Assembly (NCBI RefSeq): GCF_007750395.1
Contig: NZ_CP036281.1
Coordinates: 1-64,000 of the forward strand
DNA length: 64,000 nt
Source of the DNA: Polystyrenella longa
Lineage (GTDB): Bacteria > Planctomycetota > Planctomycetia > Planctomycetales > Planctomycetaceae
Direction: 5' to 3'
Positions 55,667-63,792 of this stretch are shown here, one piece after another (the first letter of the stretch is position 1; every line of letters begins with the position of its first letter). A program made the translations under genes and the position numbers. The notes under the pieces were generated by a model. That model was not told the origin of the DNA, made no database searches, and was given only the letters and a program-made list of their open reading frames with translations.

Positions 55667-56347
55667 ACATCTCGATCTTCAATTCAAAAAGCCACTCTGA
55701 TCTTACCTTGGCTCCAAGGCGTTTTATAAAATAGACAGCAAGTCTAATTTATTGTAGACAATATCAATTAACGGTAACTGCAACTGAAGTCTTCTTTCTC
55801 ATTATTGATCGTCATAAATGCTTATTTCTTAAAGGACTTAAGTAGATGTTTGGTCTTGAGATCGGGCACTTCTTTAAAATCGGGTCGCCTTATTTCTAAT
55901 AATTCTTAATAAAACCTGTGAACCTTCCCGATTTCTTGCGTTATATAGTCTGGGCTTTTTCCGCCCGGCAAACAGGAATGGAAATCTCGATTCGAAAAAG
56001 CGACTTCCGTTGGTTCTCACAGTCTCGACTGATGGTTTCCACTGTCGCGGTTCGTTCGGGTTCTTTCGTCTAACTTTTCTTACCTTTAGTTAATTCTGTT
56101 TGCGCTTCAGCCGGTTTGATTCGACATCCCTTTGCCTGTTCTGGCAAGACCGAATCAGACCTACTCAGTTCACGGTTCGCTTTCGCAGTCAAAATTCCAT
56201 TCTCGCGTTGCGCCCCGCCGTTCTACCTACATGTCTTTACTGTTGGTTCCCGCCGTTCCGACAGCCAAGACGACGGAATTATCTGAGTCCCTCTCCCTTC
56301 GGAGAATAACTCGGAAGTCACTTCAGGAACGCACCTCTTAGTACGGA
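55667..56347. other. Long intergenic region, nothing recognised
   Basis: 681 bp without a supported gene, between the PmoA-like gene and the M48 peptidase. The first half (55680-55900) is AT-rich; the second has pyrimidine-rich stretches. Open frames at 56100-56341 have random-looking translations. No terminator with a T run, repeat or tRNA was found; a non-coding RNA cannot be excluded. Confidence 0.4.
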
Positions 56348-57829
56348 ATGAATTACGTGTCAGGACGGGATCAGACGAAGTCATCCACCGTGGAGCCGGT
56401 TAAGACCCGTGCTTGTTGCCACCGGTGTTCGAGAAAACTAATCATTCACGGCACTCCTCGCAGCGGCGCCAAACTTGTCTGTCGGACATGTCGGCAGAAG
56501 GCAGAGGAGGAAGCCGCTTTCAAAATGCTGGGCGAAACCCAGGTCATTTCGGCTTCGAAGACCCAACCGATTCCGATTGCTTTTCGGAAGACTCGCCCCT
56601 CCAAGAAGGCTGTCCGTTCACAGTCACTGATAAAAGGACTGGAGAAACCTTTTCCTAAGGCGAAAACACGTCGGCGTTATCTGGGTACAACGATTTTCGT
56701 CGCCATGACGATGACGTTGCTGCCCCTGATCTACGTCAGTATGGTTTCCACCATAGGCTATGGGCTGTATCGTCTGGCGATCTCAAAATATCTGTTTGAG
56801 ATGCTGCCGGTCACTCTGGCTCTGCCGGTCTACCTGACTTCCATCCTGATCGTGACCAGCTTAATAGCTCTTATGTTGAAACCGATCTGGGCCCCCCCTT
56901 CCCGTCGCAAGCGGCAACGTGCGCTTCGACCTGATCAAGCCCCGGTCTTGTTTCGGTTTGTCCATTCAATCGCCCACGTGGTGAATGCACCCGTTCCCAA
57001 ATCCATCCATGTCGTGCTGGAACCGAATGCGGCCGCCCATTTTCGTGGCGGAGCGAAAGGTTTCCGCGAGAACGACCTGATACTAACCATCGGCTTGCCG
57101 CTGCTATCCACGATGAATCTCTCACAATTCGCGGGAATTATCGCTCATGAGTTGGGTCACTTCAGTCAGGGTGGCGGGATGCGCCTCCGCTGTATGGTCA
57201 TCGCAATTCATAATTGGTTCGCCAAGATGGTTCTTGAACGTGACGCCTTCGACGATGAACTCAACGAAATGGTTCAATCTGACACTTACCTGATGCGTAC
57301 TGCGGCTCGATTCTTTTTGACACTGACCTGGCTGGTTCGCATCCAGTTCTGGTTTCTGATGATCTCGTCCAAGGCGCTATATTGTCTGCTCTCGCGCCAG
57401 CTCGAGTTTGATGCCGACAGTTATGAAGCGCGATTGGTCGGTCCAGAGGTCTTCGAAGAATCGCTCAAAGCCATGAACAAACTTCAGCTCAGCTTCGAGG
57501 CTGTCCTGAATGAGATTCTCCGCGAAGCGAGTCGGGCACGCAGCACCACTTATGAGTTTCCCGAAAACCTACCGCGGCTTGTGACCGAGCACACAAAGCG
57601 AATGTCGCCGGATCTTATGGAAATTGTAAACCATGTTGTTTACGAAAAGCAGACCTCGTGGTTGGACTCTCATCCTTCGGATGGCGAACGGTTGGAGGCG
57701 GTTTGTAATCTTGGATTCGACGGTCAGTACAAAAACAGTTATCCCGCGACTGTACTCGTTCCTAATTTCGACAGCATTGCTAAGAAGATGACTGGCAAGT
57801 CCTTCACCTCGCTCTCGGCCTGGTTATAG
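56348..57829 (+). CDS. M48-family membrane metallopeptidase with N-terminal zinc-ribbon-like motif
   Basis: A 493-residue membrane zinc protease. The N-terminus has a CCHRC...CRTC zinc-ribbon-like motif at about 22-56, then two membrane helices (IFVAMTMTLLPLIYVSMVSTI and LALPVYLTSILIVTSLIALM), and the peptidase core GIIAHELGHFSQGGGMRLRC (HELGH) with third ligand region SRQLEFDADSYEARLVG. Another hydrophobic part lies at FFLTLTWLVRIQFWFLMISS. M48 members (HtpX, Ste24 types) degrade or process membrane proteins. A zinc-ribbon on the N-terminus is unusual for HtpX. It is not in an evident operon. Confidence 0.88.
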   Translation: MNYVSGRDQTKSSTVEPVKTRACCHRCSRKLIIHGTPRSGAKLVCRTCRQKAEEEAAFKMLGETQVISASKTQPIPIAFRKTRPSKKAVRSQSLIKGLEKPFPKAKTRRRYLGTTIFVAMTMTLLPLIYVSMVSTIGYGLYRLAISKYLFEMLPVTLALPVYLTSILIVTSLIALMLKPIWAPPSRRKRQRALRPDQAPVLFRFVHSIAHVVNAPVPKSIHVVLEPNAAAHFRGGAKGFRENDLILTIGLPLLSTMNLSQFAGIIAHELGHFSQGGGMRLRCMVIAIHNWFAKMVLERDAFDDELNEMVQSDTYLMRTAARFFLTLTWLVRIQFWFLMISSKALYCLLSRQLEFDADSYEARLVGPEVFEESLKAMNKLQLSFEAVLNEILREASRARSTTYEFPENLPRLVTEHTKRMSPDLMEIVNHVVYEKQTSWLDSHPSDGERLEAVCNLGFDGQYKNSYPATVLVPNFDSIAKKMTGKSFTSLSAWL

Positions 57830-57923
57830 TCTGGATTGATGGACCTGATTTCACTTTGCGGTCACAACGGCATTCGATAAGATCCGGATACGAATAATGT
57901 GCCGACGCCCTTTCTCTTCAGGA

Positions 57924-57976
57924 TCAGGGAAGGACTCGGGATCGAACCCTGACCGGGAATGTGCCCGCTTCCCGGT
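57924..57976 (+). other. Two adjacent hairpins in the GT87 leader
   Basis: Stem TCAGGG (57924-57929) with CCCTGA (57947-57952), followed immediately by a perfect 8-bp stem ACCGGGAA (57952-57959) with TTCCCGGT (57969-57976). They sit 30-80 bases ahead of the GT87 start and could affect its translation. No T run follows, so termination is unlikely. Confidence 0.4.
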
Positions 57977-57980
57977 TGAG

Positions 57981-58008
57981 CAAGGATGCAATGACAAGGA
58001 TGCAATGA
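57981..58008 (+). repeat. 14-bp tandem duplication at the GT87 start
   Basis: CAAGGATGCAATGA occurs twice in a row, at 57981-57994 and 57995-58008. It doubles an AAGGA ribosome site plus ATG. The ATG at 57991 opens a five-codon frame whose TGA stop (58006-58008) overlaps the real ATG at 58005 as ATGA, allowing translational coupling. Confidence 0.7.
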
Positions 58009-59372
58009 GTAGTAGTACGTCGAAAGCCCAGACCACCCCCAGCCGCTGGCAGCGTTGGTGTGTTAATCAGGAAGTCCATTGGAAAAGGGGGCTGTTGATT
58101 GTTGGGCTGATTGCCTGTTTGGTCCCTTTCTTTCAGATATGGGTTGAGCAGCGGGGCGACTTTAAGCTGCATTATGAATTCGCCCGACGGCTCTGGCACG
58201 GGGAATTGATTTATTACGGCGGTCATGACACTCCTTACCCTCCGTTCTGGGCAGTCGTTCATCTTCCCTGCCTGCTGGTCACCAGTCACCAAGCTCAATT
58301 GATATTGTATCCTCTGTTTTTCATCGCCTTTGCACTGCTGGTGTATTCGCTTGGCGAAGTGGTAAAGCAACAGGAAGCAACCCGGGGGCTACCACATCGG
58401 TCGCTCTTCTGGGTAGTTACGATCGCCACAGTTTTAACTTCTCGCTTTCTTATTCGCGATATGACCGAGTGCGGTGTGAATCTTCTTCTAGTGGCGGGGG
58501 CCTGGTGGGCACTGGTTCGCTGGCAACAGGGTCACGATAAATCGGCCGGAATCATTCTCGGGCTGTTAACCGCCCTCAAGTGTACGCCGGCGTTATTCAT
58601 CGCCTGGTTTGTCTGGAAACGACAATGGGAATTAGTGGGTGCGGCGTCCGTTACCATTTTTGTCTGTATGCTAACTCCTCTGCTCTGGATGGAACCTGCT
58701 CTCTACGTGGAGACGATGCACTACTGGGTGCTGACATTGTTTACCGGAATGGGAACGGCGGATCCGTCGCAGGGTGTGTTGGGAGTCGAACCGCTGCAGA
58801 ACATATCGTTGAAACCCGCCATCGGTCGATTCTTCATGCACTTACCCGAAGGGCATGTCGCAAGGATGGAGCATCCGTTGTATTTTGATTTTCTCAATCT
58901 GGGGCCAGTCTGGGCAGGTCGAATTGCCTGGCTGACGATGGGGGGACTTCTCGCTTTAATCCTCACCCGGATTCCTCGGCAAGTGACCAATCGCACCGCG
59001 GAAAGTTTGCCTTGGGAATTTGCGTTAGGGTCCGTGCTGATTCTGCTCTATTCACCCATCACCTGGGGCCAGCACTGTGTCGGACTGTTTCCGTTTTTCT
59101 TTCTGGCCGGGTACGAGGTGCTGTATCAGCGAAAAGGATCGTTCGCGCTGGCTGGCGCGGTTGGATTCTATATATTGGTGAACCTGGTTCTGAATCGGGG
59201 CCTGATTGGAAAAGATCTGACTTGGATAATAGACAGCTATCATCTGCCCACGTTCAGCATGCTGCTGTTCGTACCGTTTCTGTTAAAGTTCCGTGCTGAA
59301 GCCGTCCACGCCATAGACTCGGATCCCGCTCTTCTCTCCGAGCCAACGCAAACCGAACCAGAAGCGGCATAA
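58005..59372 (+). CDS. GT87-type (DUF2029) membrane glycosyltransferase
   Basis: A 455-residue polytopic membrane protein of the glycosyltransferase family 87/DUF2029 type, which uses polyprenyl-phosphate sugars (mannosyltransferases PimE-like). Features: VPFFQIWVEQRGDFKLHYEFA (typical acidic D near the first loop, FARRLWHGELIYYGGHDTPYPPFW with the P-P-F motif), about ten hydrophobic helices (LIVGLIACLVPFF, LILYPLFFIAFALLVYS, ILGLLTALKCTPALFIAWF), and SPITWGQHCVGLFPFFFLAG. Starting at ATG 58005 is preferred to a long frame from 57897, since the extra part covers the structured leader. Likely role: transfer of a sugar to a cell-envelope glycan or lipid. Confidence 0.8.
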   Translation: MSSSTSKAQTTPSRWQRWCVNQEVHWKRGLLIVGLIACLVPFFQIWVEQRGDFKLHYEFARRLWHGELIYYGGHDTPYPPFWAVVHLPCLLVTSHQAQLILYPLFFIAFALLVYSLGEVVKQQEATRGLPHRSLFWVVTIATVLTSRFLIRDMTECGVNLLLVAGAWWALVRWQQGHDKSAGIILGLLTALKCTPALFIAWFVWKRQWELVGAASVTIFVCMLTPLLWMEPALYVETMHYWVLTLFTGMGTADPSQGVLGVEPLQNISLKPAIGRFFMHLPEGHVARMEHPLYFDFLNLGPVWAGRIAWLTMGGLLALILTRIPRQVTNRTAESLPWEFALGSVLILLYSPITWGQHCVGLFPFFFLAGYEVLYQRKGSFALAGAVGFYILVNLVLNRGLIGKDLTWIIDSYHLPTFSMLLFVPFLLKFRAEAVHAIDSDPALLSEPTQTEPEAA

Positions 59373-59504
59373 TGCGTTCGCCGGAGTCCATCTGGTCGCT
59401 GGCTTTCTTGATTGCTTCCGTGGGGCGGGTCATTTAAGGTGGTACAAAGAAGATTTCTGTGAATTCGACTGTTTCTGTACCTATCGAAATGCTGGCCTGA
59501 GCTT

Positions 59505-60986
59505 ATGCGCATCCTCTTCCGAACACTTTTGCTGCTGGTTTTGATTCTGCCTGTCGTCTCTTCTGATTCTCTTCAGAGCGCGGAAAAGCAACACGCAGAG
59601 AAGCCGAACGTCATCTTCATTATGGCAGATGATCTCGGTTACGGAGATCTCGGCTGTTACGGGCAGCAAGTCATTCAGACTCCGAACATCGACAAGTTGG
59701 CCAAAGAAGGAATGCTGTTTGAACAGTATTATTCCGGTTCAACAGTTTGCGCTCCGTCTCGCTGCGTGTTGATGACGGGCCTGCACACGGGCCATTGCCA
59801 TATACGTGGTAATGTCGGTATCAAGAAAGTATCAGATGAAGTCACTGAGAAAGAGGTCCTCGATTTCATTCGCACCGACACGCGATTGAATCTTCCACCA
59901 GAAGAGAAAACGGTCGCCGAAGTTTTGAAAGAGGCTGGGTACCAGACCGGTTTATTTGGCAAATGGGGACTGGGCCAGGAAAACTCCACCGGTCTGCCTA
60001 CTCGGCAAGGCTTTGATGAGTTCTTTGGATATCTCGATCAGAAGCATGCGCACAACTACTACCCAACTTTTCTCATTCACAATGAGGAACGGGTCCCTCT
60101 TAAAAACATCGTGCCGAACGAGGACATCACCGGGGCGGGCAAGTCATCCAATAAAGTGGAGTATAGCCACGACTTGATTGTCGATCGTATGTTGCAATTC
60201 GTGGACGAACATCACTCAGAACCGTTCTTTCTGTACTGGGCCGATACGATTCCGCATGCCAACAACGAGGCGCGTGACGAAGGAATGGAGGTTCCTGATT
60301 TCGGCCCGTATGCGGACAAGGACTGGTCAGCGGCGGAGAAAGGGTTCGCCGCGATGGTCACCCGTCTCGATACGCATGTGGGCGAGTTGATGAAAAAATT
60401 GAGAGAGCTGAGGATCGACGACAATACGATTGTTTTCTTCACCTCCGACAACGGTCCTCACAAAGAAGGAGGACGCGACGCGGACTTCTTCGATTCCAAC
60501 GGACCGCTGCGGGGGATTAAACGAGCACTGTATGACGGCGGTATTCGCGTGCCGATGCTCGTCCGCTGGCCGCGAAAAATCAAAGCCGGTTCCCGTTCCG
60601 ATTACATTGGTTACTTTGCCGACTTTCTGCCCACGGCAGCAGAGTTGACTGCTGTTACTACGCCAGAAGACCTCGACGGAATCAGTATCGTGCCGGAACT
60701 GACGGGGCACTCGGAAAGTCAGCCGCAGCACGAATACCTCTACTGGGAGTTCTACGAACAGGGTTCCCGCCAAGCGGTTCGGTTTGGCGATTACAAAGCG
60801 ATTGTCGAGCCGATGTACAGCGACAACATGGAAATCTATAATGTCACTAAAGATATTGCTGAACAGCACAATCTGGCCATTCATCAACCTGAACTGGTAA
60901 AACGGGCGAAGAGTTATATCAAAGAAGCCCATACGCCCTCGCCCGTCTGGACTGTTCCCAAACCTCGCCGCAATAAGAACCGCTGA
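59505..60986 (+). CDS. Formylglycine-dependent sulfatase (arylsulfatase type)
   Basis: Hydrolyses sulfate esters, probably of a polysaccharide; sulfatases are strongly expanded in marine Planctomycetes. The 493-residue product starts with a signal peptide (LLLLVLILPVVSSDSLQSA), then NVIFIMADDLGYGDLG with the metal Asps (42-43) and the active-site motif CAPSR at 82-86, whose Cys82 becomes formylglycine, followed by LMTGLHTGHCHIRGN. The C-terminal part has TSDNGPHKEGGRD (metal D/N), LYDGGIRVPMLVRWPRKI and WEFYEQGSRQAVRFGDYKAI, as in S1_15/16-type enzymes. The anaerobic or aerobic maturase is not in this window. Confidence 0.94.
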   Translation: MRILFRTLLLLVLILPVVSSDSLQSAEKQHAEKPNVIFIMADDLGYGDLGCYGQQVIQTPNIDKLAKEGMLFEQYYSGSTVCAPSRCVLMTGLHTGHCHIRGNVGIKKVSDEVTEKEVLDFIRTDTRLNLPPEEKTVAEVLKEAGYQTGLFGKWGLGQENSTGLPTRQGFDEFFGYLDQKHAHNYYPTFLIHNEERVPLKNIVPNEDITGAGKSSNKVEYSHDLIVDRMLQFVDEHHSEPFFLYWADTIPHANNEARDEGMEVPDFGPYADKDWSAAEKGFAAMVTRLDTHVGELMKKLRELRIDDNTIVFFTSDNGPHKEGGRDADFFDSNGPLRGIKRALYDGGIRVPMLVRWPRKIKAGSRSDYIGYFADFLPTAAELTAVTTPEDLDGISIVPELTGHSESQPQHEYLYWEFYEQGSRQAVRFGDYKAIVEPMYSDNMEIYNVTKDIAEQHNLAIHQPELVKRAKSYIKEAHTPSPVWTVPKPRRNKNR

Positions 60987-61082
60987 TCAGCATTCGCACT
61001 GTTTTCGCACTGTTGATGCATTACGCGCACGCTTTACGACTAGTATCCGATACCTGATTCACAACATTAAAAGATCGATCTT

Positions 61083-62051
61083 ATGAGTACCTCGACTTCT
61101 ACCTTCGTTGATCCCGTCGCCATGATTAAGCCCCGTCGTAAAATTACCGGGTACTCCGCGATCCTGCTTCCCTTTCTGGAAAGTGGCGAAGTCGACTGGG
61201 AAGGTTTTCGAAGTCATCTGATGCGAACCATTGATGCTGGACTGATTCCGGCGGTGAATATGGATACGGGTTACATCAATCTGATCGACGAAGAGACCCG
61301 CTTGGCCGTGCTCAAAACGACGCAGGAATTGCTCGCCGGGAAACCGTTCGTCGCCGGAGCATTTGTGAAAGATCAGCCTGGGGCTCGGTTCGATGGGGAT
61401 ACCTATAAACATCGAATGCAGGAAATTCAGGAACATGGTGGCACGTCTGTCATCTTCCAGTCGTTTGGATTAGTCGAACAGGATAACGCTGGGATACTCG
61501 ATTCCTACCGGGATCTGGCCACCGTTTGCGATCAGTTTTTCGGATTTGAATTAACCACAGAGCTTGCTCCGTTTGGTGCCGTGTACGACCTGGAGACTTA
61601 TGGCGGCTTAATGGAGATCCCGCAGTGCGTGGGTGCGAAACATTCCTCCTTTCACAGGCAACCGGAATGGGACCGTCTGTTGTTGCGAGATAAGAAACGT
61701 CCCGACTTCACCGTCTTTACTGGTAACGACTTTGCGATTGATATGGTGATATACGGTAGCGACTATCTGCTTGGTCTGAGTACCTTCGCCCCGGATCTGT
61801 TTGCGAAACGAGATCGCATGTGGGAAACGGGCGATCCCGCGTTCTATGAATTAAACGATCAACTGCAATACCTGGGTTACTTCACCTTCCGGGCACCTTC
61901 GGCAGGATATAAACATTCCGCTGCACAATTCCACAAGCTGCGCGGTTGGCTGGGCTGCAATGATACCCATCCTCAGAACGCTCCCCGACCCGATTCGGAT
62001 ATCGAAGTCTTACGCGAGTTGGGTCAACGTATGGGCATTGTCGATCGCTAA
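61083..62051 (+). CDS. DapA/NAL-family aldolase or dehydratase
   Basis: A 322-residue class I aldolase-like TIM barrel of the dihydrodipicolinate synthase/N-acetylneuraminate lyase family. Seen: ITGYSAILLPFLESGEVDW at the start, DWEGFRSHLMRTIDAGLIPA, the Schiff-base lysine in CVGAKHSS (Lys186), then FTVFTGNDFAIDMVIYGSDY. The usual GTTGE motif is replaced by MDTGYIN, so it is not a typical DapA; sugar-acid aldolases or dehydratases are likelier. It is 96 bp after the sulfatase and before a cupin, which may form a sugar-catabolism group. The reaction is not determinable from sequence. Confidence 0.85.
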   Translation: MSTSTSTFVDPVAMIKPRRKITGYSAILLPFLESGEVDWEGFRSHLMRTIDAGLIPAVNMDTGYINLIDEETRLAVLKTTQELLAGKPFVAGAFVKDQPGARFDGDTYKHRMQEIQEHGGTSVIFQSFGLVEQDNAGILDSYRDLATVCDQFFGFELTTELAPFGAVYDLETYGGLMEIPQCVGAKHSSFHRQPEWDRLLLRDKKRPDFTVFTGNDFAIDMVIYGSDYLLGLSTFAPDLFAKRDRMWETGDPAFYELNDQLQYLGYFTFRAPSAGYKHSAAQFHKLRGWLGCNDTHPQNAPRPDSDIEVLRELGQRMGIVDR

Positions 62052-62227
62052 TCGCAACTCGATAAACTTTGGAGCAAACGGAAATTTGCTGACGGCTTCC
62101 TTTTGCAAATTGCTCTCGGATCCTGAACAGTGCTGATCTACACTACATTCTCTCATGAAACCGAGTAAGGACATTACTTGGTTTTTTTACATCAGGACTG
62201 TAGCCACCGTGATAAAGGAGAAACGAT

Positions 62228-62593
62228 ATGCCTCAAGTCATCAGTGCCCCCATGACCATCGAATCGGCGGGAAACAAACCGAAGCAGATTGAAGAATATA
62301 TCGGCCGTGTAAATACAGAGACAAAAGAGGTGTCTGTCGCGCGGATGATTTCTCCAGAGGGATGGGAAGAGCCGGGTCAACGCCCGGAATTTCAAGAGAT
62401 GACGCTCGTCCTCAAAGGGATGTTAAACGTCGAGACGGAATCGGGTGACCTTATCATTCGTGCGGGGCAGGCGATCATCGTGGAAAAGGGAGAATGGGTC
62501 CGCTACAGCAGTCCGGAAGCAGGAGGAGCGGATTATGTGGCGATTTGCCTTCCCGCCTTTACTCCCGAGACGGTTCATCGGGATGATGAATAA
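62228..62593 (+). CDS. Small cupin-domain protein
   Basis: A 121-residue cupin, a small beta-barrel that can bind metal or sugar. Seen: VSVARMISPEGWEEPGQRPEFQEMTLVLKGMLNVE (cupin motif 1 area, with few His) and IRAGQAIIVEKGEWVRYSSP (motif 2). Classic metal His are largely missing, so a ligand-binding or regulatory role may be more likely than an enzyme. A strong AAAGGAG at 62214-62220 supports the start. It follows the aldolase-type gene by 176 bp. Confidence 0.85.
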   Translation: MPQVISAPMTIESAGNKPKQIEEYIGRVNTETKEVSVARMISPEGWEEPGQRPEFQEMTLVLKGMLNVETESGDLIIRAGQAIIVEKGEWVRYSSPEAGGADYVAICLPAFTPETVHRDDE

Positions 62594-62628
62594 CGGCTCG
62601 GTGAATCGTCTCTCCCTGTTTACTAAAA

Positions 62629-62644
62629 CTTGGACAGGATCTAG
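62629..62644 (+). repeat. Partial right end of a CTAG element ahead of copy C
   Basis: CTTGGACAGGATCTAG directly before copy C equals the last 16 bases of the element, in the version seen in copy B. It shares the CTAG with the start of copy C, as if two units had been joined head-to-tail at CTAG and most of the first was lost. Confidence 0.6.
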
Positions 62645-62746
62645 AGCGCATTCCAGATAACCGTAGAGTGTTCTGGCGGCGTAGCCTGCTGTTTTAAGGA
62701 CTTTTCGGGACCGATAGCCGCCACACTTATCCTGGACAGGATCTAA
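62641..62746 (+). repeat. CTAG-bounded dispersed element, copy C
   Basis: A 106-bp copy differing from 7414-7520 by only a few substitutions and one missing T. It starts with CTAG and ends CTAA where the other copies have CTAG. The minus-strand TAG stop of the CNNM-type gene is formed by CTA at 62743-62745 in its right end. It contains the same TGGCGGC/GCCGCCA stem. Confidence 0.85.
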
Positions 62747-63753
62747 TAGGTTGAGACGAGCGGTTTGGCGGTTTGGCTGGGTCGATACAGTTGAGCCGTC
62801 ATACCCCGTTGGTTGATCGAACCCACGATGCGCCCTTCTTCTACGACCAAACCATAGTCGGTCCCAGTTTCTCGCAATTGCAACAAGGCCTGTAGCTTTG
62901 TCATTTTGATGTCGATCTGAGGTAGGGGCTGCAAAACTTCTTTCAGCTTTTCCGGTTCCAGCAGGACATCGACGACACGGACATAGGCATACCACTCCCG
63001 TGGTTTACCTGCACGATGTAACAGAACATGCGTCAGGCCAAATTTCCGGGAATACTCCAGGACTTCCGCTTTGGTTGAATTGTCGGGCAGGCCGAGAAAA
63101 CGATCGAGTGGAGTCATGGAGGCGGTCACTGGTCGATCAGCGATTTGCATCAAACCGCTGATCAAATTGCTTTGAACTTCGGACAGAATCCCTTCCTGCC
63201 GACCACGGCTCAGTACTTGCACTAGCCGTGTACGCCCCAGGAATAAATCGAGAGTTCGATTCTCTGCGCCCGAGAATCGTTCGATCATCTTCGTAAAACC
63301 GATCAACGGGAGACTGATCAACCAGAAGGCATAATAGAACCCCTGAAATAGTTTTGCATTCTTTCGAAGCAGTGCCAGCGGAGATCGATAGTACAGGTTC
63401 TTGGGGACCAGTTCCCCGAAGATGAAGATGATCGGAGAAAAAACGAGGGTCGCAATGACTTCAACCCAGTCACCGTGCGACGTGGGGATGTAACTTGTTC
63501 CATGACCAATCGCAAAAGTGGTGAGGTAGTTGGCAATGTTGTTGCCAATCAAAGTTGTCGCGACGAAATGGCTGGGATGATTGGAAAACCAGAGGAGACG
63601 CTGGGCAGTCTTGTCTCCTGACTGCGCATCGAGGCTTAACCGCAGGAAGCTGGCACGATAAAACCCCGTCTCGCTCCCGCTGAAGAATGCGGAAAGCCGC
63701 AGACCGATCAACAGGAGGATCAGGGAGATGACAACATGTAAGATTAGCGACAT
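62743..63753 (-). CDS. CNNM/CorC-type membrane transport protein
   Basis: A 336-residue membrane protein with the CNNM (DUF21) domain and a CBS-like cytoplasmic part, of the hemolysin/CorC/Mg-Co export group. Seen: SLILLLIGLRLSAFFSGSETGFYRASFLRL with the family SGSET motif, ATTLIGNNIANYLTTFAIG, PIIFIFGELVPKNLYYRSP, then IADRPVTASMTPLDRFLGL and QLRETGTDYGLVVEEGRIVG (CBS pair). It lacks the C-terminal CorC_HlyC domain; the protein ends soon after GSINQRGMTAQL, and its stop lies within repeat copy C. It follows a second CNNM-type gene by 39 bp. Confidence 0.88.
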   Translation of the reverse strand: MSLILHVVISLILLLIGLRLSAFFSGSETGFYRASFLRLSLDAQSGDKTAQRLLWFSNHPSHFVATTLIGNNIANYLTTFAIGHGTSYIPTSHGDWVEVIATLVFSPIIFIFGELVPKNLYYRSPLALLRKNAKLFQGFYYAFWLISLPLIGFTKMIERFSGAENRTLDLFLGRTRLVQVLSRGRQEGILSEVQSNLISGLMQIADRPVTASMTPLDRFLGLPDNSTKAEVLEYSRKFGLTHVLLHRAGKPREWYAYVRVVDVLLEPEKLKEVLQPLPQIDIKMTKLQALLQLRETGTDYGLVVEEGRIVGSINQRGMTAQLYRPSQTAKPLVSTY

Positions 63754-63792
63754 AGTTTTCTGTTTATGAATCGGGGAATGGACATGCCTGTT

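Noticed and set aside
57921-57965. tRNA-like T-loop text on the minus strand before GT87
   Set aside because: The T stem does not pair and no cloverleaf can be built; the bases are better explained by the two plus-strand hairpins.
62072-62115. Inverted repeat AATTTGC/GCAAATT with outer GAGC/GCTC before the cupin gene
   Set aside because: Long loop with a bulge and no T run; weak and not assigned a function.
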